7,859 nt of DNA from Chryseosolibacter sp036402115 (GTDB lineage Bacteria > Bacteroidota > Bacteroidia > Cytophagales > Cyclobacteriaceae): contig DASWTM010000029.1 of the NCBI GenBank assembly GCA_036402115.1, positions 1 through 7,859 on the forward strand, written 5' to 3'. Below are positions 1 through 6,024 of the stretch, piece after piece; position 1 is the first letter of the stretch; each line of letters opens with the position of its first letter. Under the pieces are notes generated by a model. It ran no database searches, was not told where the DNA came from, and worked only from the letters and a program-made list of their open reading frames with translations. The translations under genes and the position numbers were made by a program.

Positions 1-924
1 TTCAAGGCCCTCACCGGATGACTCACATGCAATCACGAGGTAATCCGGTGTTTCTGTCGCTTTTGTCCGTGCGAGAGCAGCGTGAAACTCGATGCACCCG
101 ATATTAACGAAGAATAATAAGTGCTCTTTGTCATTGCACAGTAGTTGTCCACCTTTCTTACCCTTTGATCCTTTTGTTGTTTGCAGCCAATCCGGCAGTT
201 CAACGCCAGTCCCCAGTAATGCTTCAACAGTTGGGAAGGGCTTCGTTCGTGCAACATCAGAATGCAACCTGATGGCAACAGGGCGGTCCTTTAAATAAGG
301 AAGGATGTAGTCAGCGATCTTGTCATAGTAATCAAGCACATCTTTTTTCGAAAGTTTCGGCTGGCGGAATATCACTTTATCCAAAAAGTCGAAGTCAATT
401 TCGTGCTTAAGCTTGTAATCGAGCTGCTCGGGTTTTTTCGGTGCAGCAGGAGCCTTTTCCTTCTTTGGTTTTTCAGATTTCTTTTCAGCGGCTTTTTTTC
501 CAGGCGCTTGTACAGACACTTTCGATTTGGGGAACGCAGTCTTTTCTACCTTCTCTTTCTTCCTGACGATCGGAAGATCAGGCAACGAGGCGAATTCCTT
601 CTTCACCGCCTCGTCAAATTCAAATGGATTTTCATCCCAGTTTTTGTTCGATGTGCTGTGAAAGTAATAAACTCCCGGTGCTTCATCACTTTCCTGAAGT
701 TGATGGTTTGGCGATCGCAGGCTATTCATCACTGCCTGGTAGTTCAGCTCATAAAAAAGTGATGCTTTGTCTTCGATGCCCTCAATACTGATCCGGTCGT
801 GAACCGTATTACCCGCTTTGGTTATAAAGAGTCGGATCAGTTGCTCCCGATCCGCCCGGTCCTGGCAGGCAGTAAATATCTCGAGGATGGTTTTAAACGC
901 TTTGGTGTTTTTTCGAATCAGCAT
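1..924 (-). CDS. LigD-type primase-polymerase (PolDom)-like protein, 3' end outside window
   Basis: The 308 visible residues run off the left edge. Residues 1-115 are a domain I do not recognise; about 120-167 is a linker rich in Lys, Ala, Pro and Glu. From about 174 the protein matches the polymerase domain of bacterial NHEJ ligase D: FDFLDKVIF (178-186), then KKDVLDYYDKIADYILPYLK (193-212), PDWLQT (244-249), LLCNDKEHLLFFVNIGCIEF (261-280) and PDYLVI (293-298). In the family PDYLVI leads into the metal-binding motif I, Asp-hydrophobic-Asp; here it is Ala299-Cys300-Glu301. The usual Arg-x-Pro-x-Gly and Asn-Pro-Trp-x-Ser-Arg segments are also altered (RLHSDVA, HAALAR). Family members extend RNA or DNA at double-strand breaks with Ku and ligase D; I infer this one may be catalytically weak or dead. 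No ligase or phosphoesterase domain is visible, but the C-terminus is missing. The ATG at 924 is the first possible start: an in-frame TGA lies 18 nt upstream. Confidence 0.85.
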   Translation of the reverse strand, partial: MLIRKNTKAFKTILEIFTACQDRADREQLIRLFITKAGNTVHDRISIEGIEDKASLFYELNYQAVMNSLRSPNHQLQESDEAPGVYYFHSTSNKNWDENPFEFDEAVKKEFASLPDLPIVRKKEKVEKTAFPKSKVSVQAPGKKAAEKKSEKPKKEKAPAAPKKPEQLDYKLKHEIDFDFLDKVIFRQPKLSKKDVLDYYDKIADYILPYLKDRPVAIRLHSDVARTKPFPTVEALLGTGVELPDWLQTTKGSKGKKGGQLLCNDKEHLLFFVNIGCIEFHAALARTKATETPDYLVIACESSGEGLE

Positions 925-951
925 ACCTCTCTGCGCGAGCAGTCATTTGCT

Positions 952-982
952 TAAAGATAACGGGTGGCAGCGCACTGCAAAA
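952..982 (-). promoter_or_regulatory. Bacteroidota-type promoter for the PolDom-like gene
   Basis: On the minus strand a TTTTG box (982-978) is followed after 18 nt by TATCTTTA (959-952). This fits the Bacteroidota sigma factor consensus TTTG, about 19-20 bp, TAnnTTTG, with one mismatch in the last base of the -7 box. Transcription would start near 945, leaving a leader of about 20 nt before the ATG at 924. Box sequences and spacing are seen directly; activity is inferred. Confidence 0.55.
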
Positions 983-1003
983 GTTCCGTAATCGATTGTT
1001 TAC

Positions 1004-1018
1004 GTATTTGTTAAATAC
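1004..1018. repeat. Short perfect inverted repeat in the intergenic region
   Basis: GTATTT (1004-1009) and AAATAC (1013-1018) pair perfectly around a 3-nt centre. It lies 22 bp upstream of the -33 box of the minus-strand promoter and about 100 bp before the plus-strand -7 box. It could be an operator half-site pair or a weak AT-rich hairpin. No T-run follows on either strand, so a terminator is unlikely. A 6-bp AT-rich palindrome can also arise by chance. Confidence 0.3.
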
Positions 1019-1120
1019 AGCTGTGAAGGGGAGCTGAAGGTGAAAACGCCACTCATTGTCTGCTCAGAACTAATTCGCAAATAAACGAATCGCTTTCTAA
1101 GGATTTGACGTATAAGTGCG

Positions 1121-1128
1121 TAGATTTG
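1121..1128 (+). promoter_or_regulatory. Candidate -7 box for the small exported ORF, possibly the efflux operon
   Basis: TAGATTTG matches the Bacteroidota -7 consensus TAnnTTTG exactly and is followed by CC, a common context. No good TTTG box lies 19-20 bp upstream. The nearest, TTTG at 1104-1107, is only 13 bp away, so the -33 part is weak. If used, transcription would start near 1135. That would rule out the longest possible start (GTG at 1116) and favour GTG at 1152 or TTG at 1194 for the next gene. Confidence 0.42.
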
Positions 1129-1151
1129 CCCCAGCGCGTATCTTTGTTCCA

Positions 1152-1595
1152 GTGAAACGGACACCTCATCAAAAAGCTTCCAGCGGATTTTCATTGAAAG
1201 CGGTATTTCAATACCTCTTCATCGTAATTGCTTCGCTGGTCTTCGCTTCAACACAATTCTCTGTGTTGGCAAAGATCCATAGCACAAACCTTTCGCTGAC
1301 CACCGATGCTGAGGTCCACCTGATCGACCAGCATACCAAGACCTCCCTTAGCGCGTATCATCACCAAGCCGATTCTCATCCTTCCCTGCCGGACACTGAA
1401 GTTCCAGGTGAGACTGAGGTTGAGGAAGAGCAGGTTGACGAAGGCAATGATATCTGCGAGGCCTTATCTACTTCGAAAGCTGGGGGTGCAAGCCATTTAT
1501 TCCAACGCCATGTGCAATTCAAGCGGTCTCTTCAGAACCGCCCAGGCGTCTCGCTCATTATTCTCTACCATTCCTGGAAAAGCTTCCTCGTCTGA
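1152..1595 (+). CDS. Hypothetical small exported or membrane-anchored protein with a C-terminal YHSWKSFL motif
   Basis: I do not recognise a named family. From GTG 1152 the product is 147 residues: a basic start (KRTPHQK), a hydrophobic stretch of about 20 residues (YLFIVIASLVFASTQFSVLA) that reads as a signal peptide or anchor, a His-containing segment, an acidic stretch (about residues 82-100, EVPGETEVEEEQVDEGND), one Cys, then a basic region (HLFQRHVQFKRSLQNRP) and the end LYHSWKSFLV. This order, an N-terminal hydrophobic segment, acidic spacer and terminal HSWK, resembles small uncharacterised Bacteroidota proteins as I remember them. The frame is also open to GTG 1116, but the -7 box at 1121-1128 argues against that start; TTG 1194, just before the hydrophobic stretch, is an alternative. 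It ends 93 bp before the efflux operon on the same strand, with no clear promoter between, so co-transcription is possible. Confidence that it is a gene is moderate. Confidence 0.55.
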   Translation: MKRTPHQKASSGFSLKAVFQYLFIVIASLVFASTQFSVLAKIHSTNLSLTTDAEVHLIDQHTKTSLSAYHHQADSHPSLPDTEVPGETEVEEEQVDEGNDICEALSTSKAGGASHLFQRHVQFKRSLQNRPGVSLIILYHSWKSFLV

Positions 1596-1688
1596 TTTTT
1601 TCTTCCGCACAGCGCTGACGACTTGATCGCTCACGTTGCTGCCCAGTGGCTTCTGCCATTTCATTCAGACTATTTAAATCATTTATTT

Positions 1689-2774
1689 ATGAAGAGAATT
1701 TCACTCGGAGTGGTAATCACGGCATGTGCGTTATGCATCTGCTGTGGCCATCACGACCGCGAAAAACACAAAGAAGGAAAGTTTATTGTCACCACCCCAA
1801 TAAAAAAAGACACGACCGTACTAAACGAATACGTATGTCAGATACGGTCGATCCAGCATATCGAATTACGAGCACTTGAAAAAGGCTACCTCCAAAATAT
1901 CTATGTTGACGAAGGTCAGTTTGTAAAAAAGGGACAGGTCATGTTCCAGATCATGCCGATGATCTACCAGGCTGAATTACAAAAAGCAGAAGCGGAGGTC
2001 AAGTTTGCCGAGATCGAATACCTGAACACCAAAAGCCTTGCGGACAGCAATATCGTATCCCCGAACGAGCTTGCCCTCAGCAAAGCGAAGCTCGATAAAG
2101 CGAAAGCGGAAGTTGCGCTGGCGCAGGCTCATCTTGGATTCACAAAAATCGTTGCCCCTTTCGATGGGATTATGGATCGATTCCATGTCCGGCTGGGAAG
2201 TCTAGTCGATGAAGGCGAGCTCCTCACCAGTTTATCAGACAACAGCAAAATGTGGGTTTACTTTAACGTTCCCGAAGCTGAATACCTCGACTATATTACC
2301 CGTCCTAAGTCCGAACGCGACCGCCCAGTAAAGTTACAGATGGCGAATCAACGGTTGTTTGACCAGCCAGGAGTTGTAGAGACAATCGAGGCGGATTTCA
2401 ACAACGAAACTGGTAACATTGCCTTTCGTGCAATCTTCCAGAATCCAAATCGTATTCTCCGACATGGCGAAACGGGGAACATCCTCATGCCGACCGAACT
2501 CAATGACGCGCTGATCATCCCGCAGAAAGCGACATTTGAAATTCTCGACAAGAAGTACGTATTCGTTGTGCACGATGACGGTGTTGTTGAATCAAGGCAG
2601 ATCACTGTAGGTACGGAGATGCCGCACCTGTATGCTGTGAAAGAAGGCTTAAGCCAGAATGACAAGATTCTGGTGGAGGGCTTGCGCAAGGTCAAGAACA
2701 ATCAGCATATCAAATATGAGATGCACGACCAACGCCAGATCATCGCACAACTGAACCGGCTACACGCTGAGTAA
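1689..2774 (+). CDS. RND efflux periplasmic adaptor (membrane-fusion protein), AcrA/MexA-like lipoprotein
   Basis: This 361-residue adaptor should link the inner-membrane pump (next gene) to the outer-membrane channel in the periplasm. The N-terminus (MKRISLGVVITAC) is a lipoprotein-type signal with Cys at 13, 16, 18 and 19; which one is lipidated is unclear. Order of parts: first half of the lipoyl/barrel-sandwich domain (GYLQNIYVDEGQFVKKGQ, from Gly66), an alpha-helical hairpin at about 95-152 rich in Ala, Lys and Glu, second lipoyl half (APFDGIMDRF from Ala156, then GSLVDEGE), a beta-barrel starting near MWVYFNVPEAEYL, and a membrane-proximal domain containing ALIIPQKATFEI. The length is normal for the HlyD/AcrA family. 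ATG 1689 is chosen because the signal peptide begins there and the upstream context is AT-rich; an in-frame TTG at 1623 would add 22 residues ahead of the signal. The pump gene starts 19 bp after its stop. Substrate is not predictable. Confidence 0.94.
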   Translation: MKRISLGVVITACALCICCGHHDREKHKEGKFIVTTPIKKDTTVLNEYVCQIRSIQHIELRALEKGYLQNIYVDEGQFVKKGQVMFQIMPMIYQAELQKAEAEVKFAEIEYLNTKSLADSNIVSPNELALSKAKLDKAKAEVALAQAHLGFTKIVAPFDGIMDRFHVRLGSLVDEGELLTSLSDNSKMWVYFNVPEAEYLDYITRPKSERDRPVKLQMANQRLFDQPGVVETIEADFNNETGNIAFRAIFQNPNRILRHGETGNILMPTELNDALIIPQKATFEILDKKYVFVVHDDGVVESRQITVGTEMPHLYAVKEGLSQNDKILVEGLRKVKNNQHIKYEMHDQRQIIAQLNRLHAE

Positions 2775-2793
2775 ATCCTAAACCCACGTAATC

Positions 2794-5700
2794 ATGTTTA
2801 GCAAATTTATTCAACGGCCCGTGTTGGCGATGGCGATTTCTATTGCCATTATATTCCTGGGAATCCTGGCCATTAACACACGACCAGTTTCTCAATTTCC
2901 GCAAATTGCTCCGCCTCGTGTAAACATATTTATTGCCTATCCCGGCTCAAGCGCAAAGGTGTTGGTTGAGTCTACCCTCATCCCGCTCGAACGCGCCATC
3001 AATGGCGTTCAGGGTATGCAGTACATTATCTCTGACGCAACAAGTGCCGGTGAAGCCACGGTTCAGATTGTATTCGAGCCGGGGACAGACCCGAATGCCG
3101 CGGTCGTCAACGTGAAGACACGTGTTGATCAGATCATGAATAATCTTCCTCCCCTGGTGCAGCGGGAAGGTGTGATCATCTCTCCTATTCAGCCAAGTAT
3201 GCTGATGTACGTGAACCTCTTCAGCACAGACAAAAATGCTGATGAGAAATTTCTATACAACTATGCAAACGTTCATATCCTTCCGGAACTCCAACGCATC
3301 AGTGGAATGGGACGAGCGCAGATCCTGGGCAGCCGTCAGTATGCCATGCGAATCTGGCTGAAGCCCGACCGGATGCGCGCCTACAACATCTCCACCGAAG
3401 AAGTGATGGAGGCCATGAACGAACAGAGTGTGATCGGAAGGCCGGGGCGTCTCGGACAGGCCTCTGGCAAAAATCCGCAGTCACTTGAATATGTATTGAC
3501 GTACAAAGGCAGGTTTAACAAGCCCGAGGAATATGAAAACATCATCGTGAAAGCGAACAGCGAAGGTGAAATTCTCAAGCTCAAAGACATTGCTGAAGTA
3601 GAGCTGGGCAGTGAATTTTTCGATATCTATTCGAACAAGGATGGTTATCCCGCTGCATCCATCGTGTTGAAGCAAAATTTCGGAAGTAACGCGAGCAAAG
3701 TGATTGATGGCGTAAAAGCCAAATTGAAAGAGCTCGAACCAGACTTCCCTCCCGGCATGAGCTACGAAATCAACTACGATGTCTCGAAGTTTGTAAATGC
3801 CTCGATCGACAAGGTGTTGCATACATTGGTGGAAGCATTTATCCTGGTGGCGCTTGTCGTGTTTCTTTTTCTTGGCGACTGGCGATCGACATTGATTCCC
3901 ACGCTTGCTGTTCCTGTCTCACTTGTAGGGGCGTTCGTATTTATGCAGCTCTTCGGACTCACAATAAATCTGATTACACTTTTCGCCCTCGTACTGGCAA
4001 TCGGCATTGTAGTGGATGATGCAATTGTCGTTGTGGAGGCGGTGCACGCGAAAATGCACGAGGAACACCTTTCACCCTACCAGGCGGTGAAGAAAGTATT
4101 AGGCGAGATCAGCGGTGCCATCATCGCCATCACACTGATCATGACAGCGGTGTTCGTGCCGGTAGCGTTTATGACCGGGCCGGTGGGAATTTTCTACCGA
4201 CAATTCTCCATTACTATGGCAAGTGCGATTGTCCTCTCAGGAGTTGTTGCATTGACGCTCACACCTGTGTTGTGCGCCATGATCCTGAGGAACCCCCATG
4301 GTAGACCGAAGAAAAAATCTCCTGTCGACAAGTTCATCGACTGGTTCAACGTCAAGTTCGAGTGGCTGACAGGAAAGTATACCGGACTACTGACGAAGAT
4401 TGTAAACCGGAGAATCGTGACATTTGGAATCCTACTGGTATTTGCTTTTGGGATTTTTTCGGTCGATAAAACGTTGCCCGCGGGTTTCATTCCTAATGAA
4501 GACCAGGGCATGATCTACGCGATCATTCAAACACCTCCGGGAAGTACACTCGAAACGACCAACGATGTTTCGCGCCATCTGCAGGAAATCGCGGAAGAGG
4601 TTGAAGGTATTCAGTCGGTCTCATCTTTAGCAGGATATGAAATTCTTACGGAAGGTCGCGGGTCAAATGCCGGTACGTGCATCATCAACCTGAAGGACTG
4701 GTCCGAAAGACACAACACGGTCGGTGAGATCATCGAGGAGCTTGAAGAGAAGACGAAAGACATCGGAGCGGTGATCGAATACTTCGAACCTCCCGCGGTT
4801 CCCGGTTATGGATCTTCGGATGGATTCTCGCTACGTCTCCTTGACAAAAACAGCACCATCGATTACCAGGAATTCGACAAGATCAATTCAGACTTCATGC
4901 ATGAGCTTTCAAAACGGAAAGAGCTTACTGGGCTGTTCACGTTCTTCGCTGCCAATTATCCGCAGTATGAACTGATTATCGACAACGAACTCGCCATGCA
5001 GAAAGGTGTCTCGATTGGGAAGGCGATGGAAAACCTCGATATCCTGATCGGCAGTACATACGAGCAAGGCTTCATTCGCTTCGGCAACTTTTTCAAAGTG
5101 TATACACAGTCGGCACCGGAGTATCGCAAGATGCCGTCCGATCTGCTCGACCTGTTCATTAAAAACGATCGGGATGAAATGGTGCCTTACTCTTCTTTCA
5201 TGAAAATGGAAAAGACACAAGGGCCGAATGAAATCACCCGATTCAATCTCTACACCTCGTCTTCGATTCGTGGAATTCCAGCGCCTGGGTACACAAGTGG
5301 TGATGCCATTCATGCCATACAGGAAGTCGCCAACAAAACACTTCCGCAAGGGTATGACATCGCCTGGGAAGGTCTCTCCTATGATGAAGCGAATCGCGGC
5401 AACGAAGCACTTTACATCTTCATTGTGGTGTTGATCTTCGTTTACCTCGTGCTCGCTGGCCAATATGAAAGTTTCATTATTCCGCTTGCCGTGCTCTTTT
5501 CACTCCCGGCAGGTGTATTCGGTTCTTTCCTCCTGCTGAAACTTATGGGACTCGCCAATGACATCTATGCTCAGATCGGGTTGATCATGCTCGTGGGTCT
5601 TCTTGGTAAGAACGCTGTGTTGATCGTGGAATTCGCGGTGCAGAAACATCAGCAGGGTGCAACCGTGTTGGAAGCTGCCATCGAAGGCGCGAAAGTTCGC

Positions 5701-6024
5701 TTCCGTCCAATCCTCATGACATCATTTGCCTTCATCGCTGGATTGATTCCACTCGTAGTGGCTACCGGACCCGGTGCGCTCGGCAACAGGACGATTGGTT
5801 CATCAGCACTTGGCGGCATGTTGTTCGGAACAGTCTTCGGTGTGATCGTGGTGCCGGGACTATACTTCATTTTCGGAAAGCTTGCCGAAGGAAGAAAGCT
5901 TGTGCAGGACGAAGACGAGAAACCATTGAGCGAAGACTATGTCCAGCACCATGAAGAAGCGAATCTGATTAAAAAAATCTTACAGAAACTGAGGCGTTCA
6001 AATGAAAACACGAAAAATATTTAA
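2794..6024 (+). CDS. RND (HAE1 family) inner-membrane efflux pump, AcrB/MexB-like
   Basis: Proton-driven drug/proton antiporter of 1076 residues, expected to work as a trimer taking substrates from the periplasm and outer leaflet. It begins with the usual FIQRPVLA and TM1. Large periplasmic loops lie between TM1-TM2 (about 30-340) and TM7-TM8 (about 560-870). The proton relay is intact: Asp408-Asp409 in GIVVDDAIVVVEAV (TM4), Lys939 in GLLGKNAVLIVEFA (TM10) and Arg971 in RFRPILMTSFAF (TM11). Other family signatures are NEDQGMIYAIIQTPPGST, GRGSNAG plus LKDW, and SGDAIHAIQ. The drug-pocket phenylalanines of AcrB (136, 178, 610, 615, 617, 628) correspond by eye to Met136, Leu178, Ser610, Tyr615, Ile617 and about Ile630, so specificity probably differs. 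A charged cytoplasmic tail of about 45 residues follows TM12. Middle gene of the operon; its last 23 bp overlap the outer-membrane-factor gene. The Asp-Asp/Lys pattern and length favour HAE1 over heavy-metal (CusA/CzcA) pumps. Confidence 0.98.
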   Translation: MFSKFIQRPVLAMAISIAIIFLGILAINTRPVSQFPQIAPPRVNIFIAYPGSSAKVLVESTLIPLERAINGVQGMQYIISDATSAGEATVQIVFEPGTDPNAAVVNVKTRVDQIMNNLPPLVQREGVIISPIQPSMLMYVNLFSTDKNADEKFLYNYANVHILPELQRISGMGRAQILGSRQYAMRIWLKPDRMRAYNISTEEVMEAMNEQSVIGRPGRLGQASGKNPQSLEYVLTYKGRFNKPEEYENIIVKANSEGEILKLKDIAEVELGSEFFDIYSNKDGYPAASIVLKQNFGSNASKVIDGVKAKLKELEPDFPPGMSYEINYDVSKFVNASIDKVLHTLVEAFILVALVVFLFLGDWRSTLIPTLAVPVSLVGAFVFMQLFGLTINLITLFALVLAIGIVVDDAIVVVEAVHAKMHEEHLSPYQAVKKVLGEISGAIIAITLIMTAVFVPVAFMTGPVGIFYRQFSITMASAIVLSGVVALTLTPVLCAMILRNPHGRPKKKSPVDKFIDWFNVKFEWLTGKYTGLLTKIVNRRIVTFGILLVFAFGIFSVDKTLPAGFIPNEDQGMIYAIIQTPPGSTLETTNDVSRHLQEIAEEVEGIQSVSSLAGYEILTEGRGSNAGTCIINLKDWSERHNTVGEIIEELEEKTKDIGAVIEYFEPPAVPGYGSSDGFSLRLLDKNSTIDYQEFDKINSDFMHELSKRKELTGLFTFFAANYPQYELIIDNELAMQKGVSIGKAMENLDILIGSTYEQGFIRFGNFFKVYTQSAPEYRKMPSDLLDLFIKNDRDEMVPYSSFMKMEKTQGPNEITRFNLYTSSSIRGIPAPGYTSGDAIHAIQEVANKTLPQGYDIAWEGLSYDEANRGNEALYIFIVVLIFVYLVLAGQYESFIIPLAVLFSLPAGVFGSFLLLKLMGLANDIYAQIGLIMLVGLLGKNAVLIVEFAVQKHQQGATVLEAAIEGAKVRFRPILMTSFAFIAGLIPLVVATGPGALGNRTIGSSALGGMLFGTVFGVIVVPGLYFIFGKLAEGRKLVQDEDEKPLSEDYVQHHEEANLIKKILQKLRRSNENTKNI

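Noticed and set aside
7..40. A frameshift as the cause of the missing Asp-x-Asp motif
   Set aside because: Shifting frame here does not restore DxD and soon gives a stop; the residues before and after the motif stay in register with the family, so substitution is the better reading.
33..278. 81-residue minus-strand frame
   Set aside because: It lies in another frame of the PolDom-like gene, which has recognisable family motifs through this region.
403..762. 119-residue plus-strand frame rich in Phe, Leu and Arg
   Set aside because: It is the complement of the Lys/Glu-rich linker of the minus-strand gene; its hydrophobic look is a mirror effect.
1000..1194. 64-residue minus-strand frame in the intergenic region
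   Set aside because: No family resemblance, and it overlaps promoter elements and the start of the plus-strand small gene.
1574..1602. Possible terminator (GGAA/TTCC stem then T-run) at the end of the small exported gene
   Set aside because: The stem is only 4 bp and sits well before the T-run; not enough to call a terminator.
1408..1626. 72-residue plus-strand frame
   Set aside because: Out-of-frame reading of the small exported gene, with no signal peptide or motif of its own.
4909..5463. 184-residue minus-strand frame
   Set aside because: Complement of the efflux pump gene, which is unbroken and conserved across this span.
2794..6024. Heavy-metal (CusA/CzcA) pump
   Set aside because: TM4 GIVVDDAIVVVEAV, TM10 Lys939 and overall motifs match the HAE1 drug-pump group rather than the heavy-metal group.
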